Assembly: GCA_003163855.1 (NCBI GenBank)
Contig: PLRJ01000227.1
Coordinates: 12,805 to 59,885, forward strand
Length of the DNA stretch: 47,081 nt
Direction of reading: 5' to 3'
From: Bryobacterales bacterium
Lineage (GTDB): Bacteria; Acidobacteriota; Terriglobia; Bryobacterales; Bryobacteraceae
The notes beneath the pieces are model-generated. The model saw only the letters and a program-made list of their open reading frames with translations. It was not told where the DNA came from and made no database searches. Positions 24,820 to 32,039 of this stretch are shown piece after piece. The position numbers and the translations under genes are program-made. Position 1 is the first letter of the stretch; every line of letters starts with the position of its first letter.

Positions 24820-25694
24820 CAATGTTCCAGGGGAGAGGCGGGCATGTCGGACTTCTGCAGCGCGATAATCTCAAGCAACTGAGCCAGTACACCGTCACGG
24901 TCGCGGCCGTTCATGGCGAGTGCCAGCTGAGCTTGAAACAGTCCATACTTAGCACCAACGTCGTATCGGCGGCCGGTCTGTTCAAAAGCCAGATACTGTT
25001 CGTGTCCAGCCAGCTCCGACAGTACCTCCGAAACCGTTACTTTACGTCCGGCCTCCTGATGAGTACCCAGGATCTCGAAAAACGTGGGCGTAAGCACATG
25101 CATGCCAAAGAAGCAGAGATAGTGCCCGACTCGCAGGCCGGAAACGATCAAGTTTTGTTCAGCTTCCGTGGGCGTTGGCTTCTCCACCACTCGTTCAATT
25201 CGGTAAAGATTTTGTTTTCCATGAAGCGGTTGCCCTCCTATAGTCCCGTAGAGAGGGAGTAGAGTTTCTCGTGTGGGCACAACCGCCGAAACAGCACAGC
25301 CCTCTTCTGTAGCCGCGCGCACAAGATCGCGCGCCGAGTAAACGCCGTTGCTCGATACATAAAGATGATCTCCAACTAAGTGGAGGAATGGGTCGTCTGC
25401 CGTAAACGGCCTTGCTGAATAGAGGGCGTCGGCGTAACCGGCAGGTTTAACTTGCTGAAGAAAGCGGACGGAAGGATCGCCGGCAGCTTGGGCATACGCG
25501 GATTCGTCGCCGGGCGAGATTACAACTGCAATCTGATCGATACCGGCTCGCCGGATCTCGTCGATAATGATACGAAGCACCGTTTTCTCGGAACCGTCAC
25601 GGTCAATAACTGATTGCAGGGGAAGGGTGCGCTGGTTAGGCGCTGCCGCCGTAACCACGGCTTTGCTAATTTTCATTTCTGGCGCACTTGCCAT
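24819..25694 (-). CDS. GalU/RfbA-like nucleotidyltransferase with degenerate nucleotide-binding loop
   Basis: The 291-residue protein has the length and order of a GalU-type glucose-1-phosphate uridylyltransferase: KAVVTAAAPNQRTLPL at the N-terminus, FLQQVKPAGYADALYSA, FLHLVGDHLYV, RVVEKPTP, a GHYLCFFGMHVLTPTFFEIL strand region and RRYDVGAKYGLFQAQLAL near the C-terminus. The signature loop GxGTRxxPxTK reads APNQRTLPLQS, so both glycines, the Thr and the Lys are missing. The metal Asp-Asp of the active site is GDH. The fold is clear, but the usual catalysis is doubtful; a regulatory or substrate-binding role beside the UDPGP fusion is possible. It is the first gene of the minus-strand operon and is translationally coupled to the fusion. 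It diverges from the ABC exporter across 53 bp. Confidence 0.82.
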   Translation of the reverse strand: MASAPEMKISKAVVTAAAPNQRTLPLQSVIDRDGSEKTVLRIIIDEIRRAGIDQIAVVISPGDESAYAQAAGDPSVRFLQQVKPAGYADALYSARPFTADDPFLHLVGDHLYVSSNGVYSARDLVRAATEEGCAVSAVVPTRETLLPLYGTIGGQPLHGKQNLYRIERVVEKPTPTEAEQNLIVSGLRVGHYLCFFGMHVLTPTFFEILGTHQEAGRKVTVSEVLSELAGHEQYLAFEQTGRRYDVGAKYGLFQAQLALAMNGRDRDGVLAQLLEIIALQKSDMPASPLEH

Positions 25695-25747
25695 TTTAAC
25701 TTGCGTTCGATGCCTAATAACGGGCTTGAGCGATCATGAAGGTTGCG

Positions 25748-27565
25748 ATGAGTAAACCCGTAAATAAGCCAGGTGGTTCGGAACGTTTGAAAACGCTGCT
25801 GCCTGAGGTCTGGGCGCTGATGAAGCCGCGCCGCTACTTGCTGATGGCGGGCGCCGCCTTGATGATAGTGAATCGGGTTTGTGGATTGGCGCTGCCCGTC
25901 AGCTCAAAATACCTGATAGACAATGTGATGCGCAAGGGCCAGATTGCTTTGCTGGCGCCAATCGTTTTCGCCGTGGTCGGCGCCACCGTCATTCAGGGAG
26001 TCACTTCGTTCTGGCTGACACAGCTCCTGTCCAAGTCGGGCCAGCGCCTCATTTATGAAATGCGCGTCCGAATCCAGGAACACATTGGCCGCTTACCTGT
26101 AAGTTTCTACGATGCCAACAAGACAGGAACGCTGGTATCGCGCATTATGAGCGATGTAGAGGGCGTTCGAAACCTTATCGGCACGGGTCTAGTGGAACTG
26201 GTTGGCGGCTTAATTACCGCCGTAATTTCCACCGTGCTGCTGTTTCGAACCAGTGCAACCATGACCGCGCTTGTTTTGGTTGTTGTTGTTGCCTTTGGAA
26301 CCGTTTTGCAGCGCGCGTTTAAAACAGTGCGCCCTATTTTTCGCGAGCGCGGGAAAATCAATGCGGAAGTGACCGGGCGTTTAACAGAAACCCTGGGAGG
26401 CGTGCGAGTCATCAAAGGCTACCACGCGGAGCAGCGTGAGGCGTCGGTGTTCGCCAAAGGAGCGCAGCGCTTGCTCGACAATGTGTTCCAGTCGATCACC
26501 ACCATTTCGCTCATGACCCTGGCGTCCACCGTTCTGATGGGCCTGGTGGGAGCGTTGATCATGTTTATGGGAGCGCGTCAAGTGGCAGCTCACAAGATGG
26601 ATATCGGCGATTTCGTCATGTATACCTCACTGCTGGCGTTCATGATTGCGCCGGTAATTCAAATTGTGAATATCGGCACGCAGATCTCCGAAGCGCTGGC
26701 GGGCTTGGAGCGTACTCGTCAGATTCTGCGTGAAGCTCCTGAAGACGAAGATCCGCTCCGGACCAAGATACTCCCGTCGCTCGCAGGGCTTGTGCAGTTC
26801 CAGAACGTTTCCTTCTCCTATGAAGAGGGCAAACCAGTGCTGAACGACGTTTCCTTCGACGCCGCTCCGGGAACTGTGACGGCGCTGGTCGGATCTTCCG
26901 GTTCCGGCAAGTCAACCATGATCGGGTTGATAAGTGCCTTTCATTCGCCTAAGGAAGGCCAGGTTCTGGTGGATGGTGTTGACTTGTCTACGGTTTCACT
27001 ATCTAGTTATCGCCGCCAGCTTGGATTGGTGCTGCAGGAATCCTTTCTTTTCGATGGCACCATCCGCGAGAACGTATCCTTCTCGCGGCCGGATGCGACT
27101 GAAGAACAAATTATGGACGCATGCCACATTGCACATGTGGATGAATTTGCAATCAGGCTTTCGGATGGCTATAACACCGTTGTAGGCGAGCGAGGTGTCA
27201 AATTAAGCGGCGGCCAGAAGCAGCGCGTCTCCATTGCGCGCGCCATTCTGGCGGATCCACGCATACTCATCCTGGATGAAGCTACCTCGAGCTTGGACTC
27301 CGAATCGGAGGCGCTGATACAAACCGGCCTGGCTTATTTGATGCAAAGCCGGACCACATTCGTTATCGCCCACCGGCTTTCTACTATCCGCAGGGCCGAC
27401 CAAATCTTAGTGGTAGAAGGCGGTCGCATAGTGGAGCGCGGAGATCACGCTGAGTTGTATGCGATGAAAGGCCGCTACTTCGATTTGTATACGCGCCAGC
27501 ATGGACTAGAATCGAATCTGTTTCTGGCGCCTGGTGAAGGTGACAAGCTAGTACCCGTAGGTTAA
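25748..27565 (+). CDS. MsbA-type ABC exporter (fused transmembrane and ATPase domains)
   Basis: The 605-residue inner-membrane half-transporter should dimerise and export a lipid, peptide or drug-like molecule. The N-terminal ~330 residues are the six-helix ABC exporter domain (with SFYDANKTGTLVSRIMSDVE and GVRVIKGYHAE coupling segments). The ATPase domain has Walker A GSSGSGKST, the Q-loop in LGLVLQESFLFDGTI, signature LSGGQKQR, Walker B ILILDEATSSLDSE and the H-loop IAHRLST, so it should be active. ATG 25748 is preferred over the in-frame ATG at 25736, because GAAGG lies 5 nt before 25748. The gene is divergent from the sugar-nucleotide operon, which would fit export of a glycolipid, but sequence alone cannot show the substrate. 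Confidence 0.95.
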   Translation: MSKPVNKPGGSERLKTLLPEVWALMKPRRYLLMAGAALMIVNRVCGLALPVSSKYLIDNVMRKGQIALLAPIVFAVVGATVIQGVTSFWLTQLLSKSGQRLIYEMRVRIQEHIGRLPVSFYDANKTGTLVSRIMSDVEGVRNLIGTGLVELVGGLITAVISTVLLFRTSATMTALVLVVVVAFGTVLQRAFKTVRPIFRERGKINAEVTGRLTETLGGVRVIKGYHAEQREASVFAKGAQRLLDNVFQSITTISLMTLASTVLMGLVGALIMFMGARQVAAHKMDIGDFVMYTSLLAFMIAPVIQIVNIGTQISEALAGLERTRQILREAPEDEDPLRTKILPSLAGLVQFQNVSFSYEEGKPVLNDVSFDAAPGTVTALVGSSGSGKSTMIGLISAFHSPKEGQVLVDGVDLSTVSLSSYRRQLGLVLQESFLFDGTIRENVSFSRPDATEEQIMDACHIAHVDEFAIRLSDGYNTVVGERGVKLSGGQKQRVSIARAILADPRILILDEATSSLDSESEALIQTGLAYLMQSRTTFVIAHRLSTIRRADQILVVEGGRIVERGDHAELYAMKGRYFDLYTRQHGLESNLFLAPGEGDKLVPVG

Positions 27566-27612
27566 TCTTAGCTGCAACCCACTTGGCAAGCGCAACGCCT
27601 AAATAGAAAATC

Positions 27613-28422
27613 ATGGTCACCCGTCGCAACGTTCTTAGATTTGCCGCAGCCGCGCCCTTGTTGCGCCAGACATTCGCCTTCTCGAAAGACGAATTTTGGA
27701 ACTCCAAAGACCCATCGCAATGGAGTGACAAGGAGACAACACAATTGCTGACTAAGTCGCCATGGGCGAAGCAGGCGGCAGTGGAATCGCCCCAAAGCGG
27801 TGGTGGAAACATGGGTTCACAAGGCAGCGGAATGGGACGCTCTGGCGGCATGGGCGGGGGCGGTGGCATGGGTGGCGGCGGCGGAATGGGCGGTGCCGGT
27901 GGCATGGGCGGAGGCGGCATGGGTGGTATGGGCGGCGGAGGTGGTATGGGCGGTGGACGTGGGAACCGCGGCGGTGACACCAGCGGCAGCAGCGGAGGGC
28001 AGGACATTCACGCGCTGGTGCGTTGGGAAAGCGCCATGCCGGTGGCCGCCGCAGAAAAGAAGAATGCGCCTGCTTCGGATTCGTACATCGTTAGCGTGAC
28101 GGGCTTACGCACGCGCCAGCCAAACGCTTACGGCAATTACCCATCTGAAGACGATAGCGCCGCTCCGCGCGAGCCAAGCCAACAGCGAATGTTAGCAGCG
28201 ACCACGCTGGAGCGTAAAGGCAAAGATCCGATTGTTCCCACAAAAGCTGAGATGGCGATGGAGGTGGATGGTCCTGTTTGGAGATTCACTTTCCCGCGCA
28301 GTGGCAATGTCATTGCTCCCGAAGATAAAGAGGTCACGTTTGTCATGCACCTTGGCCGTATGTCTTTGAAAGCGAAGTTCCCGCTCAAAGAGATGATGTA
28401 CAAGAATCAACTCGCGCTTTGA
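27613..28422 (+). CDS. Exported Gly/Met-rich acidobacterial protein of unknown function
   Basis: The 269-residue protein starts with a Tat-like signal (TRRNVLRFAAAAPLLRQTFA). A conserved-looking segment EFWNSKDPSQWSDKETTQLL and TKSPWAKQ follows, then a low-complexity Gly/Met stretch (~70-122; repeats of GMGGGGG). The globular C-terminal part (~128-269) has ALVRWESAMPVAAA and a beta-rich end (VWRFTFPR, VTFVMHLGRMSLKAKFPLKEMMY). I know similar WNxKxPxxW-LLTKSPWAK proteins as an acidobacterial secreted family without assigned role. It precedes the Gly-rich TonB receptor by 50 bp on the same strand and follows the ABC exporter by 47 bp, so these may be co-transcribed. Confidence 0.8.
   Translation: MVTRRNVLRFAAAAPLLRQTFAFSKDEFWNSKDPSQWSDKETTQLLTKSPWAKQAAVESPQSGGGNMGSQGSGMGRSGGMGGGGGMGGGGGMGGAGGMGGGGMGGMGGGGGMGGGRGNRGGDTSGSSGGQDIHALVRWESAMPVAAAEKKNAPASDSYIVSVTGLRTRQPNAYGNYPSEDDSAAPREPSQQRMLAATTLERKGKDPIVPTKAEMAMEVDGPVWRFTFPRSGNVIAPEDKEVTFVMHLGRMSLKAKFPLKEMMYKNQLAL
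27830..27971 (+). repeat. Low-complexity Gly/Met coding repeat
   Basis: Imperfect repeats of a GGCATGGGCGGNGGCGG type unit encode runs of Met-Gly-Gly-Gly. The opposite strand gives long Pro-rich false reading frames. Copy number is likely variable between strains. Confidence 0.75.
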
Positions 28423-28472
28423 TCCGCTGGGGTAAGCGAGTCGCACCGGTACCTTAAAAAGCCGTTGCTGTC

Positions 28473-31400
28473 TTGTTTTACTTTTTGGTGAAATTCCTCT
28501 GCCTGCTAGTGCTGCTGAGTACCGATGGTCTCTCTGCGCAAGCCGTCGTTTCCTACGGCGGATCGGTGCGTGCGGCAGATCAGTTCGTGCCGGGCGCTAC
28601 CGTAACTGCGACGCAAGGCAGTTCCAAAGTAATTGCCTATACGGATGACTCAGGCCGCTTCGCGCTTAAGCTCGCGCCCGGCGTTTGGAACGTGCAGGTG
28701 GACATGTTCGGTTTTACCCCTGTTCACGAAACCGTAACTATCGGCGGTAAGGCTATCTACAAGGATTGGACGCTCGAGATGCCTCGGCTTGACGACGGCG
28801 GTGCTGCAGCCGCAGCGAAACCGAAGACACAGCAGGCGCAAGCGAACGGGCGCACTCGCGGCTACGGGGCGCGCAACCGTCAAGGACAGGGCGGCGACCG
28901 TCCCTCGTTCAGCCGTAACGGAGCCGGGCAAAATCAAACCGCGCCTCCCGTCCTAAATGCGCAAGGACCGCGGCCGGGCTATCAAAGTGCCCAAGTGCGG
29001 GCTGCTGACAACAATACCGAGGCATTGGCGCAAGCGGCGGCCGATGCGGCTGCGCCTGGTTTAGCCGCCGATGCGGACGAATCATTGTTGGTGAATGGCA
29101 GCACCAGCGGAGGCTTAGCGCAATCTAGCGATGACGAAGCGCGCCGGCAACGGATGATGAACGGACCGGGCGGAGGCGGGCCGGGCGGAGGCGGGCCGGG
29201 CGGCGGTGGACCCAACGGTGCGCTCGGTCTCGGCTCCTCGCTTGGTGTCCCGCCGGGCATGAGTGCTCCGGGTGCCGACAGCCTTGGACTCGGTGGATTA
29301 GGAACAAGCGCTTTGAACGCTGGTTTTGGGCAGCAGAGCGGCCCGGGTGGTGGTTTTGGCGGCGGCTTTGGCGGTCCCGATGGCGGTGGTCCGGGTGGGG
29401 CCGGTGGAGGCTTTGGAGGTGGCGGAGGCGGAGGCGGAGCTGGTCGCGGAGGCGGTGGTGGTGGTCGTGGTGGCGGCCGGGGAGGCAACAATGCCAACCG
29501 GCGTGGACCCTATAACGGCCAATACGCCAGCTTCGGCAACCGGAGACGTCAACAGCAGCAGCTCTCGGGTTCGATCTTCGGCAATCTCGAAAATTCTGCG
29601 CTTGATGCCGCGCCTTTTTCTTTGAACGGCAAGCCCGAAGCCAAGCCTTCTTATTCGGACCTGCGCTTCGGTTTGAACATTGGCGGACCAGTGGTGATTC
29701 CCAAAATCATCCATTGGACCCGCGCCAGCTTTTACTTCACCTATCAGGGCACCCGCAACAAGAATCCATACAGTTCAGCTGCGGCGGTTCCAACACTCGC
29801 CGAACGTAGCGGTGATTTCTCCGGCATCTCCAGCATCATTTACGATCCGCTTTCAGGATCGCCATTCGCCGGGAACATTATTCCAGCGTCAAGGATTAAT
29901 TCCGCGTCACTGGGTCTGCTGCCTTTATTTCCTAATCCGATGTTTGCCGGAATCACTCAGAATTATCAGTTGGTCACATCGGTGCCGAACAATTCCAACA
30001 ACATTGGCGTCCGCCTGAATGCGCCGCTCAGCAATAAGGATCGGCTGAATACCAACGTTCAGGTGCAGGAGCGTAATTCAGCGACGCAGCAACTGTTCGG
30101 TTATCGAGACACCGGAAGCGGCCAAGGCCTTAGCTCCTCGCTGGGATGGAGCCACAGCTTCAAACCAAGGTTCAACAACAGTGCCACCCTTACTTTTAGC
30201 CGCAATACCAGCGTCACCACTCCTTACTTCGCCTACAAAGACAACATCGAAGGCAATCTAGGCATCAATGGAACTTTGCAAACTCCATTCGATTACGGAC
30301 CGCCCACTCTTTCATTCACGAATTTCGGTACCTTGAGTGACGGCACGCCGTCGCGCTCAGTGGGCCAGACGGTCAACTTTACTGACACCATCAGCTACGT
30401 GCTGCATCGCAAACACAATCTGCAGTTTGGCTATCTGTTGCGGAAGCTTCAATCGAACACCACCAATTATTCCAACGCACGGGGTTCCTACAGCTTCAGC
30501 GGATTGCTGACCAGCGAATTGAACGCGCAAGGCCAACCGGTGCAGGGTTCAGGTTTCGATTTTGCCGATTATCTTTTGGCGCTGCCGCAATCCACCAGCC
30601 TGAAGTACGGCGAAAACAACGATTACTATCGTGGTTGGTCGACGGGTTGGTACGCGCAGGACGATTGGCGTCCGCTGCGTGGGTTGTCGTTCAACGTCGG
30701 TTTGCGCTATGAGTACTTTGCGCCTTATACCGAGTTGTACAACCATCTCGCGAATTTGGTTGTGAATTCCGATGTGACTGCTGTGACTGTGGTAACTCCG
30801 GGACAGAGTGGAACAAACCTGCCCAGCAGTCTGGTGCGGCCCGATACGCACGCGTTTTCACCCCGCCTTGGCTTCGCATGGCGCCCTGGCGCCAGTCGCG
30901 ACTTGGTCGTTCGAGGTGGTTACAGCATTTTCTACACCGGTTCGGTCTACTCCCAGATCGCCAGCCAGTTAGGTACGCAGCCGCCGTATGCCAACAACCT
31001 GTCGCTTACAACCAGTACGGCCAGTTTGCTGACCCTGCAAAACGGTTTTACGATTATTCCATCGCAGAATATTGTGAATACGTTTGGCATCGATCCGAAT
31101 TTCAAGCTGCCCTATGCGCAAACCTGGGCGCTTGCAGTTCAGAACGCACTGCCGCACGGGTTCCTCGTGGAGACGGAATACATCGGGACTAAAGGCACCG
31201 ACTTGGGCATTGTGGAACAGCCGAATCGCCCCGTGGACGGCGCCTCCGTCTTAAACGCGCAGGAGGTGCTGCGGATTCCCGATGCTACTTCGTTCAGTTA
31301 TGAGAGCTCGCAGGGAAACTCGATATTTCACGCGGGCCAAGTGCGATTGACCAGACGTTTCTCCACCGGCATCTCCGGAAATCTGTTGTACACGTATTCC

Positions 31401-32036
31401 AAGTCGATCGACGACGTCTCGAGTTTCAATGGCCTCGGCGGTACAGATGTGCAGTTCATCAATAATCTACGTCTGGAGCGTGGGCTTTCGTCATTCGACC
31501 AGCGCCATCGTCTTTCCGGCACCTTTCTGCTGTCTTCTCCCGTGGGTGTGCATGGCATGCTGCGCAACGCCGGATGGAAGACCGCAGCGCTGGCAGGCTG
31601 GACCGTGCAAGGAACCTTGACAGCGGCTACGGGAACGCCATTGACAGCGGTTGTCGGCGGTAATTTATCGAACACAGGAGGCCTGGCAAACTCAGGCGGG
31701 TCGCGCGCCGAAGCCACCGGCCTTCCTATCCAATCCAGTGCCTATCCCTATTTCAACCTGCTAGCTTTCACCACGCCTGTATCGGGCCAATTCGGCGACG
31801 CCGGGCGCGATACCATTCCCGGGCCCTTTCAGGTCGGCTTCAACGCCGCTCTTAACAGAGCCTTCCGCTTTGGCGACAGCCGCCGCCAGTTGCAGTTGCG
31901 CCTCAGCACCACCAATGCCCTCAACCACGTGGTTGTAACTAACTTCGGAACCACGGTGAACTCGTCAACATATGGTTTGGCTACGGCCGCTTCGGGTACC
32001 CGCACCGTGCAGTTGCTTTTGCGCTTTAGCTTCTAA
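28473..32036 (+). CDS. Gly-rich acidobacterial TonB-dependent receptor-like outer-membrane protein, plug apparently missing
   Basis: This has 1,187 residues from TTG 28473; a GTG at 28488 is an alternative start and neither has a good ribosome site. A signal peptide (to LSAQA) precedes a carboxypeptidase-regulatory domain (~25-105). A Gln/Ala/Gly-rich low-complexity region runs from ~107 to ~360, including PGGGG repeats and long Gly/Arg runs. The barrel begins at SLNGKPEAKPSYSDLRFGLNIGGP and continues with many amphipathic strands to the C-terminal VQLLLRFSF, a typical outer-membrane end. The conserved plug landmarks of the first receptor (LPLNGRDF, the SRANSTDWLLDG type) are not found; only a short ESLLVNGSTSGGL remains at that place. 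The substrate is unknown. It is followed after 3 bp by the VWFA gene, an arrangement I have seen as typical of Acidobacteria. Confidence 0.88.
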   Translation: MFYFLVKFLCLLVLLSTDGLSAQAVVSYGGSVRAADQFVPGATVTATQGSSKVIAYTDDSGRFALKLAPGVWNVQVDMFGFTPVHETVTIGGKAIYKDWTLEMPRLDDGGAAAAAKPKTQQAQANGRTRGYGARNRQGQGGDRPSFSRNGAGQNQTAPPVLNAQGPRPGYQSAQVRAADNNTEALAQAAADAAAPGLAADADESLLVNGSTSGGLAQSSDDEARRQRMMNGPGGGGPGGGGPGGGGPNGALGLGSSLGVPPGMSAPGADSLGLGGLGTSALNAGFGQQSGPGGGFGGGFGGPDGGGPGGAGGGFGGGGGGGGAGRGGGGGGRGGGRGGNNANRRGPYNGQYASFGNRRRQQQQLSGSIFGNLENSALDAAPFSLNGKPEAKPSYSDLRFGLNIGGPVVIPKIIHWTRASFYFTYQGTRNKNPYSSAAAVPTLAERSGDFSGISSIIYDPLSGSPFAGNIIPASRINSASLGLLPLFPNPMFAGITQNYQLVTSVPNNSNNIGVRLNAPLSNKDRLNTNVQVQERNSATQQLFGYRDTGSGQGLSSSLGWSHSFKPRFNNSATLTFSRNTSVTTPYFAYKDNIEGNLGINGTLQTPFDYGPPTLSFTNFGTLSDGTPSRSVGQTVNFTDTISYVLHRKHNLQFGYLLRKLQSNTTNYSNARGSYSFSGLLTSELNAQGQPVQGSGFDFADYLLALPQSTSLKYGENNDYYRGWSTGWYAQDDWRPLRGLSFNVGLRYEYFAPYTELYNHLANLVVNSDVTAVTVVTPGQSGTNLPSSLVRPDTHAFSPRLGFAWRPGASRDLVVRGGYSIFYTGSVYSQIASQLGTQPPYANNLSLTTSTASLLTLQNGFTIIPSQNIVNTFGIDPNFKLPYAQTWALAVQNALPHGFLVETEYIGTKGTDLGIVEQPNRPVDGASVLNAQEVLRIPDATSFSYESSQGNSIFHAGQVRLTRRFSTGISGNLLYTYSKSIDDVSSFNGLGGTDVQFINNLRLERGLSSFDQRHRLSGTFLLSSPVGVHGMLRNAGWKTAALAGWTVQGTLTAATGTPLTAVVGGNLSNTGGLANSGGSRAEATGLPIQSSAYPYFNLLAFTTPVSGQFGDAGRDTIPGPFQVGFNAALNRAFRFGDSRRQLQLRLSTTNALNHVVVTNFGTTVNSSTYGLATAASGTRTVQLLLRFSF
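29166..29210 (+). repeat. 15-bp tandem repeat, three copies, encoding PGGGG
   Basis: Two identical units CCGGGCGGAGGCGGG (29166-29180 and 29181-29195) are followed by a third diverged unit ending GGCGGTGGA (29196-29210). They lie in frame in the Gly-rich linker of the TonB receptor, so unit gain or loss would keep the frame. Confidence 0.9.
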
Positions 32037-32039
32037 CTT

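Noticed and set aside
27384-28007. Pro-rich minus-strand frame of 207 codons
   Set aside because: Its Pro runs are the complement of the Gly/Met repeat in the exported protein on the plus strand.
27830-29480. CRISPR-like or satellite repeats
   Set aside because: The repeats are in-frame Gly-coding low complexity without unique spacers; no CRISPR array or cas gene was seen.
28982-29497. Pro-rich minus-strand frame of 171 codons
   Set aside because: It is antisense to the Gly-rich linker of the TonB receptor; low complexity creates the open frame.
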